64,000 nt of DNA from Agelaius tricolor (Eukaryota; Chordata; Aves; Passeriformes; Icteridae): NCBI GenBank assembly GCA_023055355.1, contig JALJCS010000034.1, positions 1,254,001 to 1,318,000 on the forward strand, in the 5' to 3' direction. Positions 1 to 13,470 of the stretch are shown one piece after another. The position numbers and the translations under genes are program-made. The notes under the pieces are model-generated. The model ran no database searches. It worked only from the letters and a program-made list of their open reading frames with translations, and was not told the DNA's origin. Within the stretch, counting starts at the first letter, position 1, and every line of letters starts with the position of its first letter.

Positions 1-2806
1 TGCTTTTGCCTCTGCATTATTCCAGTTATCCCTAAGCAGGTCCAGGAGGAACAGGCTATATCTTTGGTGGAACACTACTGTAATTTGCTTTATGGTGGGG
101 GAAGGAGCACGGGTTGCTTTGTGCCATGTGTAGGAGGATGCTGTTGTTTCTCTTTCAACACTTTCCAAACTTGTACTTGAAGAGAAGAGTCAGACAGGCC
201 TTATGAAACACGCTTTCTATACAAATAGTACCTAATATACCTTATTTGGCTGTGGTTTAGAGCCATTGCCGTTCTGTGATGGCTGCAATGGGCTCTCAGA
301 TGCACACTCATGCACGTAGCACGGTGGAGGGCTGGGAGCACAGTGGCATCCACACCTGCTATTCATAATAATTGTATTTTTTAATGAAGCAAATGCTGAG
401 AAAACAAGGTTATTTAGCTATTTGGTTCTTTCTTAGTCCCTAAGAATGCCTGTCCATTTGAGCACCTGCTGCATGGCCCTTCGCAGGGATTTTGCTCTCT
501 GCGTGCAAGTGCTTAGAGACAGGCAGACAGGCTGTGCCATGGCCTAAGGGGCTGGTGGTTTGTGCCAGCTGGAAGGTTTATAGCAAACTTTTATGTTGTT
601 ACACTGCCACTACGTGCCACTGCCAAGACAGGGCAGCACAGAGAGACCACAGCAAGCTGCATGAGATGTGGGAGGAGCAGAGCCAGCACACCCAAGGCAG
701 GAGACAGCCACCACTTTGATACATCATGACAATGCCCATCAGTGCTATTTTGATTGCCAGGCTATCAAGTACCTACAGCTACTGCTTGCAAACAGGTTTT
801 CTTCCCAAAGCAGGAGCCTTAAAGTGTTTACTCCTGGATGTTACTGTGCAAGGAATGGGAGCATCTGGAATGTTTATGCAGGGGGAAAATTAGGTCATGT
901 GCAGCCAGATGTCCTATGCTTACAATCACAAATCAAAACTCAGGAGCAAACACGTTGTTATTTTCCCTGTGATCTAATTTTAAAATGCTAACAGGTACTT
1001 TTATAATATTTTGGCTTGATTTTAAAACCTTTTGCTTGCATTTTAGCACGGAATGTTACAAACGTATAACTATGCACAACAGTTTGGACCAAAAGTAAGA
1101 AATCAATGTACACATCAGGAGGACAATGACACAGAGGGAGTTCATCTGGCATCACACTGCTTCTCTTAGCACATGTGTTTAGGACATGCTGAGTGGCTTG
1201 GCTGGATGCTACTCTCTACAGCAGAGGTGTCAGTCACAGAAGCGTTTCTCTAGGCAGCACAATGCACCTCTTGCAGCCCTGAATAGTGGCCACAATGACC
1301 AATGTGTGCCAGGACAAACTGCACAGTTTCTTTTATGCCTTCAAGGAAGAGTAAGAGGTTTCACACAGGAATCAGCTGGTCGATTGCCACAAATATTTGC
1401 ATTAAACTTTCCAAAGGCGTCCACACTGTTTACTGGGGAAAAAGAAAAAAAAAATCTGATTTAGAGGAAAGAACAGTAAATGGTGTTTAGCAACAGACAC
1501 CATTCAGCAGGTGATTTTCTTTGCAAACATTCAAAGCACACTGTGAATTTGACTGCAGGTTACAGTTAATGGAGTACAGAGTTCACGTTCATCCACATTG
1601 CTCAGGCATAAGTGAATTCCCCTGCATGCTGGACTTCTACAAATTGTTACAGGCTTGAATTTAAGCCCAAGGTAAACCAGTTGTATGTGCTGAGATTACT
1701 GACACAAGTAGTTCCACAGCAGCATCAATAGGGGCCCAATAGCCACACTCAGTAGAATGGCTGAACATCTTTACTCAGGCATGCTCTGAGCATCAGTTTA
1801 GGGCTTTATCTGAGGATGCAATCCACTACTACTCCCTCTATCCCTTCACCAAATAATCAGTTGGTTTTTTTTCAAAGTCGTTTTTTTTCACTAGATAGTG
1901 ATTTGATTCTCATGTCAACATTCTTTTAATTTCATTTTCTTTGCCTTGAATTCATTAAAAAGTACGATGTGTTTTAATGCAAAGTCAGAGTTGAGCTTCA
2001 TACTCCAAAGTGTTTACAATCAAAACACCAAAAAAAACCCCCCCCAAAAAAAAAAACAAACCAAAAACCCCATAAAATTATTTCCTGACTAGGAATGCAG
2101 TGTGGTTTGAGACTTGCAAACTGGTCAAATGACCAGTAATCTTCCAGCATCAAATAGTAAAATATTTCATCAATCATTTTCCCCCTGCCAACAAGATCAA
2201 ATTGAAACTCAGTGAGAGGCCCTTTTGTAAACTTGTGTTGCTATACGCATAAAAAGTAATCTTTTTGTCAAAAGGAGTCCAAGCAGTTTAAGCAGAATTG
2301 AGTGAACCTGTACACTAGTAGGAGATTAATCTATTTTTTCATCTATTTTCAATTTGTTACATCAGAGATGTTTCCTACAGCTTGCCTTCCCTGCCACCCC
2401 CACCCTTTTCAGTTACCGTCTCAGCCTTCATTAATTGAGTTGGCTATAGATGGTATTTGTTGTCTAAATCAAAATCTGGAAGAGCAACAATTTGTAGGGT
2501 TTGTCAGATGTTTACAAGGAAAAACAAAGATACCTAACTCAATTGCCTTCTCTTTACCACAGCATTTATGTGTTCCAGAGTAGAAAGAATTTCTTGGTTA
2601 TTTGGTTTTCTGATGTGGTACCCTCAGGTACTCTTAGCTTTCAATTTGAGCAAAAATAAAAACATTGAGAGGCACACGCTTGCAACTTTTCTGACAATAA
2701 AATAATAAATAAAGCCACATGAGAAAGACACTAGCAAAATAGAAAGAATATTTAGAATTTTTCATTAGCACAAATTGCAAGTGCAGAGAGACTAATAATG
2801 AAAAAA
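1..2806. other. Left flank without a recognised gene
   Basis: AT-rich sequence with no exon chain I can support on either strand. Open frames here are under about 110 codons, carry no recognisable motif and lack paired splice signals. A mixed A/C homopolymer tract lies near 2027-2060. Given the order in other vertebrates, the next gene to the left would be ELF2 on the minus strand, but none of its exons is visible. Confidence 0.6.
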
Positions 2807-3219
2807 TTTATTTAAAATAAAACAGTCCAGGGGGCTATTGCTTTATTGTATAGAACAATAATCCAGAAGTCCAGTAGCCACACATAATTTAAACCAAATA
2901 TCCAAAGGATGCTTTTTGCTTGGAAGAAAGCTACAACTCTCAGGTCTTTATCCAGTTTGCATGGGACTAAGATAAAGCTGTAAATAAACACACACTGTGA
3001 CAATTTATATAGGGTTTGCTCCCTAGCCCCTTGAAGATGCCGGCAGTGGTTCCCAAAAAATAAGAAATACTTCAATAAAGTTATTTTTTGTTGAGAGCAG
3101 AAATACAAATTCACCAAAACAGTGCATGTCCATTTACCACATCCTGCAACTGGCACTAAGTTAGAACAAAAGATAGGTGAAGAGCAGAAAACCACATGCT
3201 GCAACTGTACTGTGTACCT
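2807..3219 (-). other. Putative 3' UTR of an alternative MGARP last exon
   Basis: On the minus strand this stretch directly follows the TAA stop of the small acidic exon at 3220-3266. It ends in two AATAAA hexamers, read as TTTATT on the plus strand at 2842-2847 and 2807-2812. A stop codon followed by about 400 bases and poly(A) signals is what a terminal exon should look like. There is no transcript evidence, so the assignment is inferred. Confidence 0.45.
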
Positions 3220-3266
3220 TTAGGGCTCTTCAGCAACTTCTTCAGCTGTCTTCTCTTCCTCAGAAA
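3220..3266 (-). CDS. MGARP: Putative alternative last coding exon of MGARP (acidic tail)
   Basis: The minus strand shows a pyrimidine-containing acceptor ending in TTTGCAG, then 47 bases and a TAA stop. If joined to the base before a possible donor at 14859-14858 in MGARP exon 4, the phase fits exactly (one base plus two). The junction codon is Val, followed by SEEEKTAEEVAEEP and stop. This composition matches the Glu/Ala-rich tail of MGARP. The product would be 206 residues in place of 192. Against it, the donor (AAG followed by GTTAAT) is weak, and the exon 4 stop already gives a family-like end (QG). It could instead be the last exon of another, unrecognised minus-strand transcript. Confidence 0.4.
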
Positions 3267-5579
3267 CTGCAAATGGAGACAGAACACCCATGAGAAACAC
3301 TGGAAATTATTTCTTCAATGGCAAATAGTCAACTGAGTTGGTTCCCTTAGTCCAAAATATCCTTGGACTAAAGGGGTAGAATTTACAAAGCTATATTAGG
3401 TATGCAGGCATTTTTCTTTTTATCTTTTTAATTCTAATTTTAAAAGAGTTTAGAGGCCAGACCTTCTAAACTCCTGCTTAAAATCTCAACAGTGATGATT
3501 CTAACACACATTTTTCTTTGCATTCAATTACATCATTCAGCTTCAAAAGCAATAACAGATTGTTTATAGTTGCATCAAAGCACTGCAAGCTTTATCCATA
3601 CCACATGCACTATATTTTTCTTTACACCGATGCCATTTAGGAAAATTCTGTCTTTCAAATCAAGACAGATGTTGATAAAATGTGTTATATGCAGCACAAG
3701 GGGAATTTTTTGTTCTTGATGAAGTTCACATCCAGCCACTCACTGAGCAGGGCGCTGAGCTCACCACACTGCCACGACCAAATTTAGCAACCTACTTCTA
3801 CTGCACCACAGATAATTTGAAAACTGGATTTTCTGCTAAGGCTGTGATGCCCAACACAGCCATCACGGGCAGCCACACAGCATCACTCGAGTTCTGCATG
3901 CTCTTGCAGCTGCTTCAGTGCACACAGCTGCCAGCACTTCAGACACCAACACTTCAGAGCCAGCTGGACTCTGGCACCCCCTGAGGCTCACCACAGCTCC
4001 TCAGCATCCTTGTCCTGGCTCTCTGAGTGTGTACCAGAAAGCTCTGGGGCTGCTGGGGCTACTCCTTCCTTGTCATTAAGTTTTCCTCGTGGGCAGAAGA
4101 AGGTGCAACACCCAAGACTCTACTTAAAAGATCCTTGTCTTCTCTTTCCATTCACAATCGTAAATGAGGGTGAGCAACCAAGGCTCACAAAGCATGAAGT
4201 ACCTGCCCAGCATATATGCTTGAAGTGGCTGAACACAACAGGATCTAGCAGATGATTAAATTTTGTCATGCAAATAAAACTTTGGAATTCCAGGGAAAGT
4301 CTGCCTCTTTCCAGCCCTGGAGCAGAAACCTATAAACTGGAACTCTTTTCATGTATATAGACATAGGCAAATATTCTCTAATGTATAAATTATCTCTTGT
4401 AGATACTGTTGCTTTGTTTTCTGATTTCTGTCTAATTCATAGGACATTACATCTACACTCCAGATACCCTTGGAAACACATCATGGGTAGTTTTAATGTA
4501 AAAATATTCTAGCATCAGGCTGAAGATTCAGGCTGCAATTCAGGCTGCAGTGGCCAACTGGCCATTTTCCAATACTCCTTGAAGCAGAAAGCAGTCTGTC
4601 TCTATAAAAAGCCTCTAACAGGTAATATTTACTAGTAGGCAGTCTCTATAGAGAGAACCCATCACCCAGCAGCTGCATGTTAAATTTTACTGGAGTAAAT
4701 TCTCTCGTGTCCTGTTCTTCTTCCTGTCAGAGATCTCCATCATCACACGCTTTAACTGCTCCGTCAGAGGTTTGTCTCTGTCTTGTTTCATCCTACACCA
4801 AGCTACATGTCCATTAAACAGCTTCTTTAGGAGTTTTATAGAGCTAGCATCCCATATATTCCCCCAAATATCACCTTACAGCTAGTTCAATACAGTATAT
4901 TCTGAACATCAATTATTTCACTTTACTTTTCAGAATGCTTTCTGGATTTTGAAGAAGCAACAGGAAAAGAAAGGCTCAGGAATTGGCACTTTTGCCTTTA
5001 TAGGGAAAAGCCATGCAATAGAAATAGTACATTTGAAATGTGGAACTTTGGATATTTTACAGCAAGCAATACTTGATGTAATGCCATATATTCACTATGG
5101 TAACAAGCTTCTGGGTTTCAGTTTGTAACATCAAACATTCAGCTTATATTACCAAAAGTTCTTTCTCTGGCTGATAGTATTTATTTTTTTTTCCTTGTGA
5201 GTATTCTAATTTCTTTTGCACTAAGAAGAGTAGATCAGTAGGCAACTAGAGGGAGCACCATGGTCTTTTCTGCTTTTTAATAAAACCTCATTTCCTTTGG
5301 ATGGGAATTGTGTTTATTTGTCTTCTACATGAATACCTGCCTTAAAACCAAACATTAACCACTTGTACTGAAAAAATTGTCTCTGGTCTGAATTATTCTT
5401 TATGGCAATCAGAAAGGCAATCTAATGCAAAAAATGTGGATTCCTCCCAAGGTGTTCATCCATGTCTCTGTGGAGTAGCTGTCACTGCCTGAAACACAAA
5501 GGGTCTTGTGGCAGGCATTGCATTTTGGATACCTGTGTTTGTCTGTAGAATGGGTGCAGTATGTTCATGCACAGAATTG

Positions 5580-6150
5580 CCCTCGGTTAGGGCACACATC
5601 TTGTACTGGAGTGCCTTTGAGCACTTTGTTCCTTGAGCAGTGTGACTGGAGCCCCCTTCCAGGTGCCACAGGTGTTTAGGGGGAGAACGGTGGCAGCAGC
5701 TGCTGGTGCCATGTCCACGCTCACGGCAGCTCGCACTGGGTCCCTCTCCTTCAGGCCTTGTCTCCAGCAAAGTCTCAGCCTGCCTGGTGAAGATCATCTT
5801 TGCTCTTTGCCATACTGCATACTGTCCGAGTGTCCTCTAGTGTTTTGGATTAGGGAGCAGTCTCTGGCCTCCCGATGGCTGCCCTGAGCGTTCACCTGAC
5901 ACCAGCACCAATCTCGGCCTGTTTCTGGGTGCCTTGGACACGTCCTGGAACAAACGCTCTGCGTCCCATCCCAAGGCCAGCACATCTTTCTCTGTCCAAG
6001 GGAACTGCTGCCATCCCAGGGCAAAGCCAGATGAACGACGCCCCGGCAGGCTGAGAATGAACCCCCTGCCCATCTCAGATGTGGGGCTGTCCCGCAGGGT
6101 CCTTCTGCACGAGGAACATCAGACAAACCGCCCGAGGCCTCACTGATGAG
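5580..6150. other. GC-rich, moderately CpG-containing block of unknown nature
   Basis: A sharp rise in GC and CpG against AT-rich flanks, with overlapping open frames on both strands, as expected from base composition alone. It does not resemble the CR1 ends elsewhere in the window. It may be an eroded CpG island or an old insertion. No function is assigned. Confidence 0.35.
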
Positions 6151-8896
6151 CTGGTGGCACAAAGTGTGACAAAATAGGGCATTTCTCCTTTGTGTTTCCC
6201 TGTTTCCCAGTGCTATTCACACCCTCTATCTTTTGTTTTTTAATCTGCATGCATTTCATATTTTTTCAATCCAGTTTAATCTCTTGCAATTGCTCCATGT
6301 AAAATCCTGCAGTAACACCCTATTTCATACAAGATACTTTAATCTCTGCCTGGTACAATGGTGACTCATTTTCCATAATCCTTGGATGAAGGATTTTCTG
6401 TCTGTTAAATCATTGTTAATAAGCCTTTCATGAACTCTGCAGCAAATAACGGATATAACTAAAATCACTCCTAACTTTTGTTAGTTCAAATACTAAAATA
6501 TTAAGCTTCTTTATTTTTTCAAAATATTTGCAGAGGAGTTACAGCATCTTCACTTGGTTCTGTGTTGTTTCCTGAATGATGATTAGTTTGAAAACCTGGA
6601 GTCCCTGCATTTTTTCATGCAGTGATGATTATGACCCATTTTGTCTGTTTATGCCAGATTTCTTACAATTTCCACAGGCTGTAAGTGAACAAAACAATCT
6701 GAATTGTGCAACTGCTTCTCTGCAATGAGGACACATGGTGTTTAATGTTATGCTTTCCACTGAATGCCCAGCTGCTGTATTATCCTTATAGAACAATACC
6801 ACTCCAGCTCCTTGACATCTTTACCAAAACACCCACTTGCAGCATTCCTGCCAAATAGATCTCAGTCAAGGGATAATTCCATCCTGACCCATACAATTTA
6901 AAGCCTGCCAAAAAATTATTTTGTTTCCCTTCATATCCACAAAAGTGGGGCTCACTGGGCTCCTTCTTAATTCTCTGGGGGAAACTTGCCCCTGCACACA
7001 CATATCCTCCATCAAAAGCTCTGGAGTGAAATGGCTTCACAATTTTCCTGCTTCGTTTGGTGTGCTGTGATTCCCCCCATCCTAGCAGGGTCTATTACTC
7101 TACAGAATACACAGAATATTACTCTACCCTGTACAGAAGGATTACTTCACAGTTTCATACAAAGTGTTATATTGGCAGCAAAAAACCTCACCCTCTGTGT
7201 ATATTTTTTTTCTTTCTGAAAGTTTATTTTTTTTCTCTTCCAGGTCTGAATTAGGACCTTAACTTGGCTGTGATTTCAACAAAAGGCAATATAAAAGAAC
7301 CGAAAGCCTCAGAGGAATCAAAGTGATCACATTTGCTAACTGTAGCCACGGGACTGTGCATGTTGCATCAACAGCTGGTGCCAAAGCACTCAGGATTTGG
7401 ACACAGCAGGGATTCTGAGGGCAAGCATGCCCAAGGTTAGGCAGAGCCACAACATACACACACTGCCCAACCAGTAGTGCAGAACATCTGTGCAGTGCCC
7501 ACTGCTGATGTCTCACAGGGAATCCCAACCCAAACATGTCCTGCTCCTGCCCAGGGGGGCTGCAGGCACTCCCAGGCAGCCCTTAGCTCCTCTGCTTTAG
7601 GGGATAACCATTTGGAGAAGAAATGCAGCCTCCCAAATTGCACCTGCAGAACAGAACGTGGCTGGGCAACATTACACATCCACCAAACGCAATATCAAAC
7701 CACTTGTGTGCTGGAAACAAATCTGGCTTGAGTTGAACAAATACAGAACAGGAAATTGATTTTACAGACAAAAGAAAATTGTGGATTTGTTCTGAAAGCT
7801 TGCATTTAATTGGGTTTTTTTTGGGGTCTTGTGGGTTTGTTTTTTTTTTTTTAAATAAGGCATCAGATTTAGGAAGCTCCAGTAGCTTATTAGCACAATA
7901 TCCAACATTTCACCTAGAAATGTCACTTTTAGAAAACTACCCCTATCATTTCAGTGAAAAAAAACCCACCAAAACCTGCCTCCTCTGTAAAGCAGTAATT
8001 CCTGCAGTCTTTAAGGACGATTTCTACAAGCACTGAACTTGCAGCCCTGAGAGTGAGTGCAGAGCTATACACTTCTGTGCAGTTAGAGCAGAAAACAGCC
8101 CAAATGCAGAGGGATTCTGCATGCTCATGATGGTCACTTTGAACTGTGTGAATATTTGTGAGCTCAGCAGAACAGAGTGACAAGATAAGCAGGGACTTGT
8201 GTGCCCTGTGTGACTGACTCATCCCTGCTGCAGCTGATAATAAAAAATAGCATGCCCAGGCTGACTTTCTCCTGCTAATAATAAAGGAAACCCCAGGCAA
8301 GTGCATTGGCTTCCAGAGCCCAGATCCTACTGCTCGCACAGCCTCTTCCCCAAAAGCCTTCAAGCTTTTAAACCAAGCTTTCCAGCTTTCCTGGGGCAGT
8401 TTCCATGCAGAAACAGCCTGGAGTTCTGTCTGGGGTGTAAAGCCCTAGTGCAAAATTTGGCCAGCTTACAATGGCAGTCATGTCCTACAATCTAGCAGAA
8501 AACATGGTATAAGATGACCTTGAAACAAGGAAGAGATAGAAACTGATTTGTATATTATTTTTTTAATCTTACTGGATCTTAAACTTCTACCTTGCATTTT
8601 TAAGTGGTTTTCTAAGTACGTTTTCCTGATTTACAATAGAGAATAAGAAGATAGCTGTTCCAGATTTTAAAATGAAAGCTGTATTCAGTCTTTTCCTTGC
8701 CTGGGGAGAGGTGGGGATTCCTTCCAGCAGGACAGAAGTTTTATAACGAGGTTATACAAGATAACCCAGCCTGCTCAGGAGTTCAGCCTGTATTTCTTCC
8801 CTCAGTTTTGCATTTCCTTACCAACCCATTTAAAGCTAACATATTTTGATTCTAATCCTAATTCTTTGATTAATTTAAAAGTGATCTTTCCATTTA

Positions 8897-8914
8897 GAAA
8901 CAACAACAACAACA
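8897..8914. repeat. (AAC)n microsatellite
   Basis: About six consecutive AAC units in AT-rich sequence. Confidence 0.8.
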
Positions 8915-10320
8915 AATTAAACAGGCACTGGTATCCTGCAATTTTTAAAGATATTTAAAAATACACCTTTCTGAGTGAATTACTTTACTTGAAGCAGTAT
9001 CCTTCATATGATCAATTTTTTTTTCTAGGCAGTCAAGATGAGGCTGGTACCTGTAATGCCAAACACCAGGTTCAATTACTTTAAAAATACTCTTTGCAGA
9101 ACAATTTGGTTTTATAATGCTAAAATAACACAAGTTAGCCAGCATCATACAAATGGAATCCACCTGGAACACGCAAACCAAAGCTGGAGTGCAAAACAAG
9201 GCTTTGATAACTCAAGCTGCCTGCAACATATCCAGTGTCACACACTAATTCCAAAGGTGGGCAGGGAGAAGGGGGAAAGTCAACTTTAATTGTGAAATTA
9301 GAAACAGTATTTAATTTACAGTCTTTTAGGGACCATCTTACATTAGAATGTGATGCTTCTGTTTAGAGAAAGCTTCCTCAGTTAGGTACATTGAAGGTCT
9401 CAGGATGCCCCCTGAAATGTTAAGATAAGCAGAGCAGAATATTCCTGGTTCATTTTAATAGTTTAAAGACCTGCTAATGGAAAACTGGCAGTGAAGTAGA
9501 ATTGACTTTTAAAGAGTCAAATTCTGTCACGTTGGAAAAGTAATTCAAGAATTTGAGAAGACCTGCAAAACAGAGCACAGGAAGCAGGGGTACCTGGCTC
9601 ACTCAGATCTAATCCAGGGGAGAGCACAGCAGTAGCAGCAAGAAGCTGTCATTCCCTTTAAGAGGAACTCCACGTATTTTGGTTCCATCAGCCTGAGGGG
9701 AAATGGAAAGGTAAATTGTTCCAAATCCTGAGGTGGTGATGGCAGCCCATGGGCATCAGGAGTTTAGTCCCTGTGGCATTCCAGCTATTGCACAGGATGA
9801 ACACAAACCAAAGGCTCAGAGCCCAAGGTCTTTGGGAAACTGATGAGCAAAGGAAAGCTGGGCTGTCTAATAAACCTGCCACCACACAAATATGACATAT
9901 TCTCCTTTTTGCAAACCATCCCAAGCAATCCAGATAAAGATCACGAGGTCCAGCTGAGGGCCTAAACCATGGCATTATGAAGCCCATTGTGAAGAATAAA
10001 AATTGTCACCACTCCATAGAGAAAGAGAAACGTGTTCAATGAGCCAAGCACATCTCAGGTTGTTTGTGTCTGATGTAGGTCATCAGTTCCCAAGAAAAGC
10101 CTCATTAGTTCCTACTAATGACCAGAAGATTCCCTTGAGGAGAGTTTACTCTGCAGTCGATGATTAGAAAAAGATTCCGAGATGCCTATTATGGTCACAA
10201 TAAAAGCATAACAGTGCGTGTCACATTAATCCAGAATAGTTTATAATACCTCACAAATTTCAGGAATATTGATTTATATTCTGTAGCATGGAACTGTAGC
10301 AATGAGAAGCAACTCACATT

Positions 10321-10341
10321 GCTTGTTTGTTTGTTTGTTTT
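10321..10341. repeat. (TTTG)n microsatellite
   Basis: A short run of five TTTG/TTGT units. Confidence 0.75.
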
Positions 10342-11279
10342 AAACACTGAACAATCTTTAGTTACTGATGGGAATGGATCACAAGGAAAACTAGCATAAG
10401 TTAATATGCACCGTGTGTATGAAAAACACCCCAATAATTTGATGTATTAAATCCTTTGGGAATTCTAAAAACACTTCTAATCAAGACATTTTCTTGAACA
10501 TTGCTCATACAAAGTAATGCACCAAGTTTTATCCACTTTATCCACAATTTTTAAAGGAGCAAAGTTGTTGTTCGCAAAGGATGTTTTTCTCTGCTACAGG
10601 AAACATTGCCCAAAAATTAACTTCAAAATCCCCATCGTTGCCATTCTGGTTTGAACTGCCACCATGGGAAAACAGCAAGGGGTCCCTGTTGCCATCTTTT
10701 CTCTAAATGAGGAGACCAGCAGTATTCCTGTGATTGTTGTATTTACAGGAAAATTTCAAACACAGGTGATACTATGTACAGTACATTAAATGCTAACAGA
10801 TTTTGTTGTAAAAAGTGAGTTGTTGCTTTGCAATTTAAATACATAAAGTTATTTTAAGGGTTTTTTTAAGTCTTGACAATGAGCTATGAATACTAGTAAA
10901 AGCAGTACATCTATTTTCTCATTAACAGTGACATTCATTTGGGCATTATTATTCACTGCATGTCCTTCCACCATTTTTGAGAAGCCACTTGCCCCCTTGT
11001 TCTAGAACAGACAAATAGGAAGACAGTTATTTTAGGCACTTCTCTCCCACTTATTTGTTTGCACTCAGCTGGGAACTTCCAGGGGTTTTTCCATTTTACC
11101 AAAATCTTCCTCCCCAGCCCAGTGCACACTGTAAGATTCTTTTTGGCTAAGCTGATCAAAACTGAACAGACTCTCCATGGACCGGCTGGGGTCTTCAACT
11201 CTGAACTCTTGTGAGCTCTTCAATGTTCACAGCTTTTACAGAATTTTTTTCCTAAATATTGCTCACTTTCTTCCAACAG

Positions 11280-11380
11280 AGATTTTCCAGTTATGTTATG
11301 ATGACTCATCTAAAACTCAGTTTTATGAAGGAAAATCAGGAGGAAGAAGAAGAGACTAGTGGCCAATGGATGGCAATCAG
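11280..11380 (+). other. Exon-like segment on the plus strand, unknown transcript
   Basis: A strong acceptor (pyrimidine tract, then CCAACAG) precedes 101 bases, followed by a consensus donor (CAG, then GTAAGT). One reading frame is open throughout and contains a run of Glu codons. No partner exon is recognised on the plus strand, and the segment is antisense to the MGARP region. It could be an exon of a non-coding RNA or a chance pair of splice-like sites. Confidence 0.25.
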
Positions 11381-12526
11381 GTAAGTGCAGCAGCCCAAGA
11401 GACAGATAAAAGAAAGCGATGAATGTCAAACAGAACTACCCAACACATGTTCCAGATACAGATGCTTCCCCCATATGATAATATTTACATAATTCAACTT
11501 CTTAGGTCCTAATTTAGTTAGATCAGCCAATCACAATCAGTAAAAAGTCCTCATTCCTCCACCTCACACAAACAGATGCCTAGAATGGTGTGCCTGTTCT
11601 ACTGAGCAACATCATTCTGAAAGCCTCTGAATAATTATGAGCAATTGCAGACCACCCTGAGGACTCCTCAGTAATTTTCTAAGTACTAACAGTGTCAGCA
11701 CACCCAGAATTTGGGAGCACTGACTGTATCAGGTGCTTTTGTGTGCTTGGCATCACTGTATGATGGGCTCAGCACAAGTCCTGTCCTGAGAGCAGCAGCT
11801 CCTGTGCAGAGCAGCCTCCAGTTGTTTCTCTAGGCTGCAGACAGCTGCCATGGCAGTGTGTTTGGAGCTCAGCATGGAAAACACTGGCACATTCACACAC
11901 TAATCCTCCCAGACCCAGGCACTCACTCAAATGGCCTTGGGAATAACAAACACAGACCGTGCCCTGCAATACTTTAAAGAATAAAAAAAAAAAACCTGTT
12001 AGAGAAGTCAGGAAGAAATCTGGAAAAGCACAGTTTGGGGCTAATTGCTTCTCTTATTTCAGTTGATAATGCCAAAACCTCAAGCCTCAATACCAGAGTT
12101 GGAGAAGAATTTATGGTGGCAACCCAAACACCAGAAGTCACAGATCCCTAATCCAAATAGCACTTGGCCAATCAGTGAATTTTACAGCATTCGGATTGTC
12201 TGAAGAAAAATTTAATTTATGGTCCCACACACAGACTACACTGTGAAAGGAGAACAACAGGAATTTAACCAGTAACCAAGAACGACAGCTCAAGCAATAA
12301 AAAGGTAGAGAGAATTAGAGGAAGTTAAAACCTCGGGAACAGAGTAACATAGTTCAGTACTTTTTCTGGTAACAGTATTTCACAGAACTCCAGATTGGAA
12401 TTGTGGATTGTAAATTGCTTAACTTGAGGCAAGGAGAACATTCCGGGCAGGTACCATTGTTAGCTGTCTGAAATGGAAATGATCCTGATTCAGTATTAAG
12501 CATCCGCCTCCAAGGTTGGGTTGGTT

Positions 12527-12556
12527 TTTTGTTTGTTTGTTTGTTTGTTTGTTTGG
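12527..12556. repeat. (GTTT)n microsatellite
   Basis: About seven tandem GTTT units, a simple repeat. Confidence 0.85.
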
Positions 12557-13109
12557 TATCTGTTTTGGTTTAGGTGGGGGGTTTTCTGCACATCCATGTA
12601 AAATAACACATTTACATGTTCTGTATACAGGAGCTGGAGACAAGCATCCCTTCACAGCTTGCACCTCCAAACATTAGAGAAAGCTTTATGGATTAAAAGC
12701 TTTATAGATTAGAAGAAACAAAGGCATTTGAAAAAGCAGAGGTTCACTGGTAACAATAAAAATACTTACACCTTCATCTGTAGAAGTAACACCAAGTTGC
12801 CAACAAAACTAGTTAAAGTTACTTAAATATATACTTTTTTTCCAAAGTTCTGAAAGAAAAATCTTCTCTACCTCAGTACAAGTAGAGCTATGCTACTTTT
12901 TCCCTCTAAATGGAGATAACATGAATGATAAAGATGGTTAAGTCCAAAACTGAAAGTTACATCCAGAAGGATTTTCATTAGAATTTTTTTAAGCCCAATA
13001 GCTGTTGGCTGCAAGTAGACACTGAACTGAGTGGCAGAGAGAAAGCAGAGACCTTTTGAAACAAACCCTCACCTTGTTGTGAGCATGATGCCAATGGAAC
13101 CTTGTTCTA

Positions 13110-13470
13110 ATGCAGCTTAGAGGAAAGGGACGCTGGTTTGGGCCGGTGTGTCAGGCCATGTGCTGCTGGTGGCCTCCCTTCCATGGGCAGGAGCTCAGGA
13201 AGAGCTGCCCTGGGCCGCTGCTGCTCTCCTGCAGGCAGGAGCAGGGCCAGGGGAGCTGGGCCAGGGAGCAGGGAGTGCTGAGCCTGTCCAGCCTCCCGGG
13301 CCAGGACCTGGGTCACACGGGGGTCACCTCGTGTGAGCCACGGGGAGGGCCCCAGGGTCACCACCTGGTCACACCCGTCACCAGCAGCTGCTCACAGCCA
13401 TGGGCACTGGGCTCCATGGCACAGGACAGCTGGGCTCAGGAGTAAGCTCTAACATCCCAGGAGCACCCAA
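13110..13470. other. GC-rich block with paired GGTCA direct repeats
   Basis: A local GC-rich segment in AT-rich surroundings, with CAGG/CTGG-rich short repeats. Two direct repeats of a GGTCA-type hexamer with 5-base spacing lie at 13310-13326 and 13355-13371. Open frames on both strands are explained by base composition. No protein family is recognised. Confidence 0.4.
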
